Assembly (NCBI GenBank): GCA_964475595.1 | Contig: CAYYXG010000013.1 | Coordinates: 1-64,000 of the forward strand | From: RGEC01 sp964475595 | Lineage (GTDB): Bacteria; Bacteroidota; Bacteroidia; NS11-12g; UBA955 | Direction: 5' to 3' | Length of the DNA stretch: 64,000 nt | Shown here: piece by piece, positions 1 through 9,564 of the stretch | Numbering within the stretch: the stretch's first letter is position 1 | Layout of the letters: each line of letters opens with the position of its first letter | The notes under the pieces: model-generated | Seen by the model: the letters and a program-made list of their open reading frames with translations, nothing else | Told to the model about the DNA's origin: nothing | Databases searched by the model: none | Program-made: the position numbers and the translations under genes

Positions 1-3000
1 CTACATACGGCTTATATCCTTTGGAACTAATCACCTGACCTTCAGGCCATGGTTCCCGCACATAGCCCTCCTGATATAAATATACCTTGCCATTTGCACA
101 CAACTTTGCAGAATCCCCGCTACCTACACCATGTAAATCTTGAGTACCTATCCTTAAAATATTCGACTCACTTAATCCTAAATAATATTCCTTGATAGCC
201 ACAATATATTGAGTGGTTTCCATCTGCATTTTCCACTCAATAAATTTTAATTCTGTTCGAACACTAACCCTATCTTCTCGTTCTGCCTCAAGCTTCACAA
301 AAAGCTCAATCATGGCATTAAAAACCGCTCTGCGCGGTCTGGATTCAAAAATTTCACCATCATCCCAAATCTCTCTCAGCCATTGATAGTCGTTTTTACA
401 AAAACCCTCCAGATATAATTGCTGCAAGTCTCTTTCGGGACATGTCCCCAGTAAATCTTTTAATATATTCTGATTGTCAAAGCTCCAATAATCCTCATCT
501 TCAAATAGTTTATTATATAATGCAATTCTATAGGTAATATCCAGGTCTACCAATGCACACCTGTCATAGTCTTGGCTTTTTAACTTATCACTTATTTCGG
601 CGGCTTCAGCATTCCTTTTGAGAAGATCTACTATGGTATTAATTATATTTAAACGTAAAAATGCACGCTCTAAAATATGCTGGGCCTCAACAACATACAC
701 TCTATTTCTCCAATAATCTCTGGTCTTATTTGCTACTTTAATCGTTTTATAAATGGTATCGCTAACATATTTCAATCTAGAAATACATGCCTTTAAACTT
801 TTAAATTTCGATGTACTTAAATTGCAATAAGCAAACACCGTCAAATAATTATTTAGTGTGGCATTAGCCGCCAGATACGTTGTAATAAATTGTTCTGCAG
901 TATATGCTTTTTCAAATAGATAAATTGAGTCTATATTAAAATTTGCAGGATACCAATTCCCGGAAATTCTTTTTAATTCTCCTATTGCTTTTATGTTCAA
1001 TAACGCAATAAATTCTGTCTCATTTATTTCATTATTTGATTCTATAGCAAAAACTACCGGGCTGGAAAGTATTGGCTTAATCGTATTAATGGAGTAACTG
1101 CCGGTCGCTTGGGCTAAGGCACTCTTAAACCGGCCCGCGTGCGTAACAAAACCTTCTTGAGATGCTGAAATAAACACCCCAATACCATGTTCCGTGTAGG
1201 TTAGGGAATCAACCCTATTGGGTTTGTGAGTATACCAACTCCCATCTACGCAATAGTAACCACGAAAAAAACTGTCATTAAAACGGGCTGTATAAATTTT
1301 TTCACCTACATTAAAACCAATCAAACAACCCAAAGGTAACAATGCAGTGCGGGGTTGATATTCATTATCAGTAACCCATGCCAGTTTATCATAGGTTGAG
1401 AAAATGTAATTATCCGAACCAGCGGGCAACTTGATGTAGTTTCCTACCGGATTTATACATGTGAACGTTGAATCAGGATTGGCAAAACCTAACAATTCAG
1501 ATGAGCGCAGCGTCACATACCGCCCCTCCTCCTCCTTCTGCCTCACCCCTCTCAAAAAATTCCCCACCTCTTCCTTGTCATGTATGCGCTTCCACTGCTG
1601 AAAATGGGTGAGCGTGTGCGGCTTCCTGTAGTCCATCAGGTTGAGGGTTTTGCCCACCTGCTCCGCTGATTCCTCAAATGGATGCTCCAGTACCAGCAGC
1701 CCGTGTCCCAGTTCGTGCGCTAGGGTGTGCGCTTCGGGCGGACTGTTGCCGCAGAAGATGAAACCATATCGGTTGTTCAGCGCCATGTAACCCTCGGTTT
1801 GGTCGGCGGCAGGGCCCAGCAAAAACATTACGGCGGTGTCACTGCGCGGACTGCGGTATTTGCCCTCATACTCCCTGATATACCGCTGCAAATCGCTGCC
1901 ATACGAGGTTTTCAGCACCATGCGGTTCACCGATATTTTATCCGTCTGCGGATTGTATCCGCTGATGGCCATATTCGGCATTACCTCCACCCCAGTTTTA
2001 ACCCCAAATTTTCCAGTAATCGCATTCAGGGCCGTTTCCAGCTGCCCCTTGCTGATACTACCGCCGCTGCCGCCCACGGGTACCAGCTTCACATGCACTT
2101 TTCGCTCGTCTGCCGCAATCAGGTTCAATTTGCCCAGTATTCTGCGACTGCCGCCACGCACACTATCCGGTGGGAGAATGCTTCCCACCGCCCATATTGC
2201 ATCAGCCCATAAATGAAGTCGGCCGGGCACTTCAAGCTTCCACACCGTGTCGTTTATTCGCTGGCTTTTTACCCTTACCCCATCACTGCGCAAAAACCGA
2301 ATGCTGTCAGGATGCAGCTTCAGTTTGCCCTTTCGCAGCGTGGCCCTCACCTTTTCCTTTTCTCCGGTAGCCAGTAATTTCCAACCCGCCATATAGCCGC
2401 CGGGAGGACCGTCCAGTCGGTCATAGCTGCTACCGCCTGTTTGACTGCGGATATTGTATGCATCCCAGGCCCTGCGGTTTGGGTCATCATTATCAAACAG
2501 CACCATAGTGCCGTCCGGCAGCACAGAACCCGGCATTCCGGATCCATTGCTTTCATTGCCCACCACAGGTTTTTCAGCAGGACCCTCGGGACCCGTCACC
2601 TTGCCCCCGGCACTCACATACCAGCGCTTGCCATCAGGGCCTTCTATAACGGTGTTTTGTCCACCCCGGGCAAACTCATCGCCTTTTGTGGTGCGGATGC
2701 GGATTCGTCCATCGGGTAATACTTCCAAGTCACTCACCGGCGTAGCCATGCGTTTATATTCGCTTCGGTTCCAGTTGCTGCCAAACAAATCCCGCCAGCG
2801 GTCGGCCAGCTTTTCGAAGGTGAGGTTGCTCAATACCAGCGGTTTGCGAAGTATTTTAACCATGCCATCCACCAAACGCTTGTCGCTGTTGATGCTCACA
2901 TTTTCCCACGTGCAGGGAATAGGCACCTTACCGGTAAAGGGCAGCCACACCGTACCACTGCCGCTAAAGTCTCCATTTTCACCGGTGGCAGACAACACCT

Positions 3001-4267
3001 TGATGGTAAAATCAGCTGCTGTAAAAGTTTCTCCCGGCTCCAATATCTGCAAAGGATTGCGGTTGCTCAAATCAAAGGTGGGCGCCGGCTTTCCGCATTG
3101 CTTGCTCACCTCGTCCCACGCCCCGCGTGAAGCATCGGTTGTAACGGTTATGGTGGCAGTGGGAGGGCTCTCACCTCCAATACAGATGCGATTGACATAC
3201 ACTTCATACTCCGTGTTTGGGAGCAATCCTCCCACCGTGGCAACCGTATCAGTTACCATAAAAGTTTGCCATTCTCCTATGCCCTTGGTTCTGTACCACA
3301 GACCGTACGCTGCATTTGCGATGCCGGGCATGGGAGTCCACGAAACCCTGATGCTGCGTCCCTCCTCGGCGCGCGCCCTAATGCCCAATGGCGCTGCACA
3401 GGTTTCACCAAAAACAAAGCTGAATACCTGGCTGTAACCCTCATTTTCAAATCCCTCACTGCCATCCACATCGATTGCCTGCACCTGCCACGCATAGCTT
3501 CTACCCGGCACCAATGGCGGATCTGCGGGACCGTAAAGGTAGGAAGTCTGATCGGTGAATGTTTCAAACCACGGAATTGCCGTGGACAGCATGGCCTCAT
3601 TGGGATTGCGGCTGCCCGGAATCAGCTCTATCATCTTAAATCGATACCGAATACTGCCGGCAGCGAAAGGAGAAGCGTAATGCCTTGGTGTCCACTGAAA
3701 TGGCAAAAACTGCGGGAGGGCTGAACCTGCGCGGCTTTCGTGGAATGGGAAGTTGAGCAAAGGCGGTTTATGCTTGAAAAGTCCGGCCATCACCACCCCG
3801 GTATTGCTGACCTGTAGGTTGCGTGCTACACTGTACGCCGATACAGAAATCGTCCAAAGCCCTTCGGGTAGTAATTGTCCGCCCCGGATAAACGCATTTC
3901 GGTCCAGCCCCTGAAAATCCAGGTTTTGGGGTTGAAGCAGTTCTGCCATATCAGGACCATTGATACGTATGGGAACCCCGGCATTCAGGGTAAATGTTTT
4001 AAGGGGTCTGTAGCCGGAACGCGTCTGCAAACCCGCGCCGGGGCCCTGAAGCTGCAGTTTCAGGTACACATCCACGACCGGTGTAGCAAGGTCTTTATTC
4101 AGCAGGGTAACGGAAAGACGGTTGGGATCTGATTGCAGCTCGGTGATCCGCGGCGTGTATGGCGGCAATAGCTGCACTGTAGCCTGAATGGGATAGTTTT
4201 GGGCGAATAGACCAACATTGCTAATTACCCATAAGCACCAGATTACAACATGCTTTATTGCAGACAT
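1..4267 (-). CDS. Large secreted TANFOR / fibronectin-III protein with zincin motif (C-terminus off the window)
   Basis: An uninterrupted frame of at least 1,422 codons runs off the left edge, so the C-terminus and any T9SS signal are not seen. Residues 1-20 look like a signal peptide ending FAQ. Residues about 21-170 (NYPIQATVQLLPPYTP, then LLPEGLWTISVSAY) resemble the TANFOR domain of Bacteroidota surface proteins. Two fibronectin type III-like modules follow at about 189-280 and 299-375 (LLPNTEYEVYVN). At residues 851-862 is HELGHGLLVLEH, an HExxH zinc-protease motif with a possible third ligand at E861 or H862, followed by NLMDY, as in zincin-like Bacteroidota proteins. The 450 or so residues after it are helical and not recognised. 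The family is often annotated as a fibronectin-containing hypothetical protein. Proteolytic activity is an inference from the motif only. I checked most of the frame line by line for stops and found none. Confidence 0.8.
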   Translation of the reverse strand, partial: MSAIKHVVIWCLWVISNVGLFAQNYPIQATVQLLPPYTPRITELQSDPNRLSVTLLNKDLATPVVDVYLKLQLQGPGAGLQTRSGYRPLKTFTLNAGVPIRINGPDMAELLQPQNLDFQGLDRNAFIRGGQLLPEGLWTISVSAYSVARNLQVSNTGVVMAGLFKHKPPLLNFPFHESRAGSALPQFLPFQWTPRHYASPFAAGSIRYRFKMIELIPGSRNPNEAMLSTAIPWFETFTDQTSYLYGPADPPLVPGRSYAWQVQAIDVDGSEGFENEGYSQVFSFVFGETCAAPLGIRARAEEGRSIRVSWTPMPGIANAAYGLWYRTKGIGEWQTFMVTDTVATVGGLLPNTEYEVYVNRICIGGESPPTATITVTTDASRGAWDEVSKQCGKPAPTFDLSNRNPLQILEPGETFTAADFTIKVLSATGENGDFSGSGTVWLPFTGKVPIPCTWENVSINSDKRLVDGMVKILRKPLVLSNLTFEKLADRWRDLFGSNWNRSEYKRMATPVSDLEVLPDGRIRIRTTKGDEFARGGQNTVIEGPDGKRWYVSAGGKVTGPEGPAEKPVVGNESNGSGMPGSVLPDGTMVLFDNDDPNRRAWDAYNIRSQTGGSSYDRLDGPPGGYMAGWKLLATGEKEKVRATLRKGKLKLHPDSIRFLRSDGVRVKSQRINDTVWKLEVPGRLHLWADAIWAVGSILPPDSVRGGSRRILGKLNLIAADERKVHVKLVPVGGSGGSISKGQLETALNAITGKFGVKTGVEVMPNMAISGYNPQTDKISVNRMVLKTSYGSDLQRYIREYEGKYRSPRSDTAVMFLLGPAADQTEGYMALNNRYGFIFCGNSPPEAHTLAHELGHGLLVLEHPFEESAEQVGKTLNLMDYRKPHTLTHFQQWKRIHDKEEVGNFLRGVRQKEEEGRYVTLRSSELLGFANPDSTFTCINPVGNYIKLPAGSDNYIFSTYDKLAWVTDNEYQPRTALLPLGCLIGFNVGEKIYTARFNDSFFRGYYCVDGSWYTHKPNRVDSLTYTEHGIGVFISASQEGFVTHAGRFKSALAQATGSYSINTIKPILSSPVVFAIESNNEINETEFIALLNIKAIGELKRISGNWYPANFNIDSIYLFEKAYTAEQFITTYLAANATLNNYLTVFAYCNLSTSKFKSLKACISRLKYVSDTIYKTIKVANKTRDYWRNRVYVVEAQHILERAFLRLNIINTIVDLLKRNAEAAEISDKLKSQDYDRCALVDLDITYRIALYNKLFEDEDYWSFDNQNILKDLLGTCPERDLQQLYLEGFCKNDYQWLREIWDDGEIFESRPRRAVFNAMIELFVKLEAEREDRVSVRTELKFIEWKMQMETTQYIVAIKEYYLGLSESNILRIGTQDLHGVGSGDSAKLCANGKVYLYQEGYVREPWPEGQVISSKGYKPYV

Positions 4268-4341
4268 ATACCGACAAATTAAATCGGTATTTTTTAAATA
4301 AAAATGAGTATAAAGTACTAATTTGCCTTAAACAGGGCTTT

Positions 4342-4379
4342 CCCCCATAGCATGAGGTTTGAACCCCATGCTATGGGGG
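4342..4379 (-). terminator. Strong 13-bp inverted repeat downstream of the M16 protease gene
   Basis: CCCCCATAGCATG (4342-4354) and CATGCTATGGGGG (4367-4379) are perfect complements separated by 12 nt that can themselves partly pair (GGTT/AACC). The hairpin begins 5 nt after the stop codon of the M16 gene (minus strand) and ends 74 nt before the start of the TANFOR gene. No long U-run follows on the minus strand, so it may be a terminator, an mRNA 3'-end stabiliser or a protein-binding palindrome. Confidence 0.6.
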
Positions 4380-4384
4380 CTCGG

Positions 4385-7312
4385 TTAATACCCAAACAAC
4401 GTTTCCAAACTCAGCTCGGTTACCTTGCCGTATTTTTCTAGATCCTTACGGCTGATTTTCTCTTTGCTTGCCACCACACACAGCGCCCGTTTGCGGTTGC
4501 TTATGTGGTTTTTATGGAATGCTTCAATATCTTTCAGCGAAAGGGTAGGAAGGGCTTCATACAGGGCTTTGTTGGCATCGGTATCCTGGCCTTTTTTGCG
4601 CAAACTGATGAAGGTGCTTAACAAATTATCTTCGGTAGTGCGCGAGGTTTCAATGCGGTTCTTGAGACTTTCTTTAGCCAAGGCAAACACATTGCTATCG
4701 GCAGGCATCTGGGTGAGCAGTTCGTTCATGGCGGTAATGGCGTCATGAAACTTGTCCGCCTGGGTACCAATAAACGCCATGCTTGAGCAATATTTGTCTT
4801 TCTCGTTGGGTATGATATAACCTGCGTATGTGCTGTAGGCAAGGGCTTTGGCTTCACGAATGTTCTGAAACACCACGCTACTCATATCGCCACCAAAATA
4901 CTGATTAAATGCCGTGGCAACGGGCTCTTCCGTGGCATTGTACAACCCGTCGCGATTCAGCCAATATATGCTGGCCTGCACCTGTTCGTAGTGGGCGAAA
5001 TACACTTCATTTTCCTTGTTTTCGCGGGGGATGAATATTTTAGCCGGTTTGGTTTTGGCAAAAACCTTTGGCTCACCATGTATTTTACCAAGCGCACTCA
5101 ACAATTTCGTTTGGTCTCTTTGTCCATAATACAATATCTCATGCGGAAAGGCCTTCATGGCTTTTAGCTGGTCAATTAGGGTTGCTGCCGTTAGCGCTTT
5201 CAACTCCGCGTTACTCAGTATCCAGCGTGAGGGATTGTCAGCACCATACATGGCATAGCTGTTCAACCTACTGCTGATGGCACGGCTGTTTAGCTTGCTG
5301 TCTTCCCGCTTTTTTAACTCCCCACTTATCATATCTTTAAACGCCTTTTCGTCCGCTATTGGGTTATTTAATAAACCCTCAAGAATGCGAAGCGCAGCAT
5401 CAAAGTTTTCCTCAGGGCCCGTCAATGAAATGTAGGTCTCTTCATCACCGACACTGGTGTAAAAATTGCACCCCAGTGCGTACATCTTTTGGCTGATTTG
5501 TTCGGCATTCATTCCCGCAATACCCGTATACCGAATGTATTGCATCGCCAACGGGAGCGACTTGTTGTGGTTTTTACCATAAGTATACACATAAGACATC
5601 GCAAATAGGCGGTTTTCGCTATTCTTAACATAATGGACCGGGACTTTACCCAAAGCGGTGTGAACAATTCCATCCTTTACATTGGCAAATACCGGTGTTA
5701 ATGAGCGGGTTTCTTCTTCCAGCCATTCGGTTACAAAAGCACTCTGCTTATCGCGGTTTAATTCCACGCTGCTGATTTCCGGCTTGTTGATTTTGGTAAT
5801 GGTGCTGTCCGCTCCACGACGCTTAAACACCTCCACCCTTTCTCGGTCCAGAAATTCCTTTGCTACCTCCATAATATCTTCTTTGGTGAGCTGCTTCATG
5901 GCCCAAAACTCATTCCATTGCTTTTGGTAACCCTGTCCGTTGATAAAACTTTCCATAAGAAAGAAACCGCGGTTGGCATTTTCTTTAAACTGCTCTAGGC
6001 GGCTGATTTCCTCGTTAAGTATGATGGCTTTCACCAACGAATCGTCAAATTTTCCGGCATGGATTAACTCCATCTGTGAAATCAATAGATCGCGTACTTG
6101 CTCCAGGGTCTGACCTTCGCGGGGTTTGCCGGTAAGTTGAAATACGCTGTAGTCATTGAGGGTGTTTACACCACTGTTGGCACTCAGCACCTTCTGTGCT
6201 TTCACCAGATTCAGGTCTATCAGACCGGCACTGCTGTTGTTTAGGATCAGGTCTATGAGTTTGGCGGCACGGGCCTCGAGTGTGCCGGCTCCGGGCATGC
6301 GGTATCCAATGGTCACCCACTCGGCATCTGGGCCCACTACGTCAAATTTGCGCGGGGCTCCGTGCGGCATTTCCCCCTCAAATTCATACGTTTTTATCGG
6401 TTTGGGTTGCATCCAGGCAAAGTGCTCCGCAATGCCATCAGCGGCTATATCCGGGTCAATATCCCCTGCCAGAATAATGGCCATATTGTTGGGAACGTAA
6501 TAGGCATTGAAGTAATCGCGGATGGCTTTTAAGCTGGGGTTTTTAAGATGGTCTACGGTTCCAATCGTGGTTTGTAGGCCGTAGTTGTGGTTTTTAAACA
6601 ATTCACCCATAAGCTTATCCTCTACCTTTTCACCGTCACGGTCCAGACTGATGTTTTTTTCTTCATACACCGCTTCCAGCTCGGTGTGAAACAGGCGGAG
6701 CACCGGGTTGCGGTATCGCTCCGATTCCAGTTCCAGCCATTTGTGATACATGTTGGTCGGAATATCATTGATGTACACGGTCATTTCATTGCTGGTAAAA
6801 GCATTGGTGCCTTCAGCGCCCATGGCCTGACACATCTTGTCAAACTCGTTGGCAATGCTCCATTTTGCTGCCAGCCGACTTACACTGTCAATATTCTTGT
6901 AAATGGCTTTTCTGGCACTTTCGTCCTTGCTTTGGTTATATTGCTCATACAGGGCGTCAATCTGGTCCAAAAGGGGCTTCTCTTTGCTCCAGTCGAGGGT
7001 TCCATAGCGGTCAGTACCCTTAAAAAGCATATGCTCCAGGTAATGGGCCAATCCGGTGTTATTGGCAGGGTCGTTTTTGCTGCCGGTGCGCACGGCCACC
7101 ATCGTTTGCAGGCGGGGTGTGCGGGTGTTTTTACTGGTGATTAGGGTGAGCCCGTTTTTGAAGGTATAAATCCGAACATTCAATGGGTCGCCCTCAAATT
7201 TACGAACGGTCCATTTGTCAGCCTTTTCCTCGCTGTAGGTAGATACACGATCCTGTGCAAGTAAGGCATAACAAGCCAGAAACAGGAAGCTGATGGAAAG
7301 CAATTTTTTCAT
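4385..7312 (-). CDS. Secreted M16 family zinc metallopeptidase (full-length, two-half type)
   Basis: A 975-residue protein with a signal peptide (MKKLLSISFLFLACYALLAQ), so it is exported to the periplasm or beyond. The inverted zinc motif HxxEH is present as HYLEH at H90/E93/H94, and the third ligand is probably E217 in ELEAVYEEKN. A roughly 50-residue insertion between the motif and this ligand explains the long spacing. The length fits a pitrilysin-type protein made of two repeated M16 halves, the second of which (from about residue 540) lacks HxxEH, as is usual. The likely role is peptide degradation, but substrates are unknown. It is transcribed alone from a promoter just upstream and is followed by a strong hairpin. 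A separate two-subunit M16 pair is encoded at 55.7-58.2 kb. Confidence 0.93.
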   Translation of the reverse strand: MKKLLSISFLFLACYALLAQDRVSTYSEEKADKWTVRKFEGDPLNVRIYTFKNGLTLITSKNTRTPRLQTMVAVRTGSKNDPANNTGLAHYLEHMLFKGTDRYGTLDWSKEKPLLDQIDALYEQYNQSKDESARKAIYKNIDSVSRLAAKWSIANEFDKMCQAMGAEGTNAFTSNEMTVYINDIPTNMYHKWLELESERYRNPVLRLFHTELEAVYEEKNISLDRDGEKVEDKLMGELFKNHNYGLQTTIGTVDHLKNPSLKAIRDYFNAYYVPNNMAIILAGDIDPDIAADGIAEHFAWMQPKPIKTYEFEGEMPHGAPRKFDVVGPDAEWVTIGYRMPGAGTLEARAAKLIDLILNNSSAGLIDLNLVKAQKVLSANSGVNTLNDYSVFQLTGKPREGQTLEQVRDLLISQMELIHAGKFDDSLVKAIILNEEISRLEQFKENANRGFFLMESFINGQGYQKQWNEFWAMKQLTKEDIMEVAKEFLDRERVEVFKRRGADSTITKINKPEISSVELNRDKQSAFVTEWLEEETRSLTPVFANVKDGIVHTALGKVPVHYVKNSENRLFAMSYVYTYGKNHNKSLPLAMQYIRYTGIAGMNAEQISQKMYALGCNFYTSVGDEETYISLTGPEENFDAALRILEGLLNNPIADEKAFKDMISGELKKREDSKLNSRAISSRLNSYAMYGADNPSRWILSNAELKALTAATLIDQLKAMKAFPHEILYYGQRDQTKLLSALGKIHGEPKVFAKTKPAKIFIPRENKENEVYFAHYEQVQASIYWLNRDGLYNATEEPVATAFNQYFGGDMSSVVFQNIREAKALAYSTYAGYIIPNEKDKYCSSMAFIGTQADKFHDAITAMNELLTQMPADSNVFALAKESLKNRIETSRTTEDNLLSTFISLRKKGQDTDANKALYEALPTLSLKDIEAFHKNHISNRKRALCVVASKEKISRKDLEKYGKVTELSLETLFGY

Positions 7313-7318
7313 GGGTGG

Positions 7319-7326
7319 CGAATTTA
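7319..7326 (-). promoter_or_regulatory. -7 element (TAAATTCG) of the M16 protease gene
   Basis: On the minus strand TAAATTCG matches TAnnTTTG at 7 of 8 positions and ends 6 nt before the ATG at 7312. It lies close to the divergent element for the DUF3089 gene. Confidence 0.45.
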
Positions 7327-7420
7327 CCCCAAAACAGGCAAAAGCCCTGCCACAATGCTGTTGTCTCGATAAAAAAGTGCACTATGACGACCATCTTTTC
7401 ATCGGTTGCCTGTTGTTTAA

Positions 7421-7428
7421 TACCTTTG
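7421..7428 (+). promoter_or_regulatory. -7 element (TACCTTTG) of the DUF3089 gene
   Basis: Perfect TAnnTTTG match ending 8 nt before the ATG at 7437. It lies inside the longer possible ORF that begins at 7293, which argues for the internal start. Confidence 0.65.
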
Positions 7429-7436
7429 AAAACGAC

Positions 7437-8522
7437 ATGAACATTAAATCAAAGCAGATTTTACCATGGCTCTGTATGGTTTTTGGAGCCCAAATATCCT
7501 TGGCGCAGGTCCACAATCGAAACCCTTCAGGAATCAGATATGTGCTGGAAAAGCGCTTTAATGAATGTCCGCAGCCGCCAGCACCCGATTATGCCGACCT
7601 CCAAAACTGGGCTGCCCACCCATCGAAAATTGATCCTTCGGATGAGCACCCCAAAGGCTTGTCGGCTAAAAATAAAGAGCCTCAGGCCGACGTATTTTTC
7701 ATTCATCCAACCTCCTACATTGGCAAACCCGGCGATTCTTTTTTGTGGAATGCCCATGTCCTCAATGCAAAGGTGAATAAGGCAACCGATGAAGGAGCCA
7801 TCCGATTTCAGGCCAGCATCTTTAACGAAAGCTACCGGGTGTTTGCCCCCAGATACCGTCAAGCCCACTTTTTCAGTTTTTTAACCCCAAACCTTGACGA
7901 TAAAAAACAGGCCTTGGACCTGGCCTACACCGATGTTCGGCGTGCTTTTGAACATTACCTCCGGAATCATCGCTCAGGCACACCATTCCTCATTGCTGCG
8001 CATAGTCAGGGAACCATTCATGCCCACCGCATTTTGCGCGAATTTGTGGAAGGAACCCCCTTGAAGCAGGATTTCGTCGGCGCCTATCTGCCCGGCATGC
8101 CTGTTCCGGCTGATTCCTTTTCGCTGCTGATGCCTTGTCAAGACAGCACAGACTTTGGATGCTGGACCAGTTGGCGCACCTGGCGCTACGGGTATGGACT
8201 TGATGCTTTTCCGGCTGTCTGCCACAATCCCATCACCTGGACAACTGATACCGGCATGGTCTCAAAAAATCTGCATAAAGGGGCTGTGCTGCAAGATTTT
8301 AAAAAAGTTCGTCCTCGCATTTGCGATGCCAAAGTAGAGAAAAACCTGCTATGGGTTCACCGCCCGGCCTTCCCCGGCAGCCGTCTGATTAATAACCCCA
8401 ATTATCATATCGGAGATTATAATCTTTTTTACATGGACGTGCGGGCCAATGCTTCATTGCGTTTGCAGTCTTTCCTAAACAGAAATACCGCCCAAAAAAC
8501 CTTGGGTGGCTCACCAAAATAA
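7437..8522 (+). CDS. DUF3089 family alpha/beta-hydrolase-like exported protein
   Basis: A 361-residue protein starting at an internal ATG. The frame is open from 7293, but the -7 element TACCTTTG at 7421-7428 lies in that extension, and the internal Met begins a clear signal peptide (to about residue 23, SLAQ). DUF3089 features are visible: FFIHPTSY near residue 88, and AAHSQG with the probable nucleophile Ser190, the standard G/AxSxG elbow of alpha/beta hydrolases. An esterase- or lipase-like activity is plausible but the substrate is unknown. It is a single gene, 21 nt ahead of folK, which has its own promoter. Confidence 0.88.
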   Translation: MNIKSKQILPWLCMVFGAQISLAQVHNRNPSGIRYVLEKRFNECPQPPAPDYADLQNWAAHPSKIDPSDEHPKGLSAKNKEPQADVFFIHPTSYIGKPGDSFLWNAHVLNAKVNKATDEGAIRFQASIFNESYRVFAPRYRQAHFFSFLTPNLDDKKQALDLAYTDVRRAFEHYLRNHRSGTPFLIAAHSQGTIHAHRILREFVEGTPLKQDFVGAYLPGMPVPADSFSLLMPCQDSTDFGCWTSWRTWRYGYGLDAFPAVCHNPITWTTDTGMVSKNLHKGAVLQDFKKVRPRICDAKVEKNLLWVHRPAFPGSRLINNPNYHIGDYNLFYMDVRANASLRLQSFLNRNTAQKTLGGSPK

Positions 8523-8531
8523 CCCAAGCAC

Positions 8532-8539
8532 TAATTTTG
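8532..8539 (+). promoter_or_regulatory. -7 element (TAATTTTG) of folK
   Basis: Perfect TAnnTTTG match ending 4 nt before the GTG start of folK. The transcript would begin at or next to the start codon. Confidence 0.65.
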
Positions 8540-8543
8540 CATT

Positions 8544-9005
8544 GTGCATACGGTTTACCTTTCTACCGGATCTAACCTGGGCAACCGCGAAAACTATCTT
8601 CTGCAGGCCGAGGAAGCCATCATTGAATTTATAGGCCATATTGATGCCCGCAGCAGTATTATGGAAACAGCCCCCTGGGGCAAGACCGAACAGCCAAACT
8701 TTCTGAACCGTGCTTTACGCATAAAAACCAAACTGCCGCCCTTGTTTTTAATGGAAACCATACTGGAGATTGAAAGGGAGATGGGTCGCAACCGCCAGGA
8801 AAAATGGGGCCCGCGCATCATTGACCTGGATGTATTGTTTTTCAACAACCGAATCATTGATGAAGATGGTCTCCGTGTACCTCATCCCCATTTGCATGAG
8901 CGTGATTTTGTGCTGAAGCCCATGGTAGAAATCGCGCCGGATTTTATCCATCCCGTACTCCATAAAACCATGGCTGAACTGCTTGCTGAACTTAACCATG
9001 GCTGA
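8544..9005 (+). CDS. folK: 2-amino-4-hydroxy-6-hydroxymethyldihydropteridine diphosphokinase (HPPK)
   Basis: A 153-residue protein that transfers pyrophosphate from ATP to hydroxymethyldihydropterin in folate synthesis (cytosol). The N-terminus STGSNLGNRENYL is the HPPK start motif, RNRQEKWGPRIIDLDVLFF is the family signature with the Mg-binding DLD aspartates, and VPHPHLHERDFVLKPM is the conserved C-terminal stretch. The start is GTG at 8544, only 4 nt downstream of a TAATTTTG promoter element. The 3' end overlaps the next gene by 8 nt in another frame, so the two are probably co-transcribed. Confidence 0.96.
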   Translation: MHTVYLSTGSNLGNRENYLLQAEEAIIEFIGHIDARSSIMETAPWGKTEQPNFLNRALRIKTKLPPLFLMETILEIEREMGRNRQEKWGPRIIDLDVLFFNNRIIDEDGLRVPHPHLHERDFVLKPMVEIAPDFIHPVLHKTMAELLAELNHG

Positions 9006-9564
9006 AAACCTTCCTCCCTGCCTGTTTCCCTCTGTATCCTGGTTTTTACAGGGTATGCGGCAGGGTAGAATCCGGGTAGCGGTAGGCGGACACTTTGAAA
9101 AACAGACCTGCCGTTCACGTTATGCCATTGCAGGGCCCAACAACCTGCAGAGCTTATCTGTGCCCATTATTCACGGGGGGTCAAAGCAACTTTGCGATAC
9201 CCGGATAAGTCAACAAAATCCCTGGATAAACGACCATATCAGGGCCATTACCACCGCGTATGGCCGTGCGCCTTTTTTTGAGTTTTACGATTATCACCTT
9301 TGGCCCATATTACAACAGGAAACTACTTCGCTCAAGCAGTTAATTGAGCATTCCATTGCCTTTTTGCACCGGCAGCTGCAGTGCCCGGTAGCCCTGGAAT
9401 TTGTGAATGAAGTACCTTTTGCAGAGCCCTTATCGCCACCCCCCCCTTACCCCCAGGTTTTTCAGGATCGTCATGGGTTTCAAGGCGCTGTAAGTGCGTT
9501 AGATTTGCTGTTTAATTTAGGCCCTGAAGCCGAAGATTATTGGGTTGATCCTGCCGGGGTTTAG
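8998..9564 (+). CDS. WbqC family protein
   Basis: A 188-residue protein recognised as WbqC-like: FPSVSWF near the N-terminus, then FEKQTCRSRYAIAG and LSVPIIHGG, which are the family's conserved blocks, with FYDYHLWPILQ in the middle. WbqC proteins occur in O-antigen and other sugar-modification loci, but their reaction is not settled. The start is the ATG at 8998 overlapping the folK stop; the frame is open a few codons further upstream. An 8-C run (9439-9446) encodes a Pro stretch. The 3' end overlaps the convergent T9SS gene by 4 nt. Confidence 0.85.
   Translation: MAENLPPCLFPSVSWFLQGMRQGRIRVAVGGHFEKQTCRSRYAIAGPNNLQSLSVPIIHGGSKQLCDTRISQQNPWINDHIRAITTAYGRAPFFEFYDYHLWPILQQETTSLKQLIEHSIAFLHRQLQCPVALEFVNEVPFAEPLSPPPPYPQVFQDRHGFQGAVSALDLLFNLGPEAEDYWVDPAGV

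Noticed and set aside
2454..3437. A 327-codon plus-strand open frame antisense to the TANFOR gene
   Set aside because: It is a shadow of the minus-strand gene (Ser/Pro-rich composition, no motif). The minus frame is continuous and carries the domain signatures.
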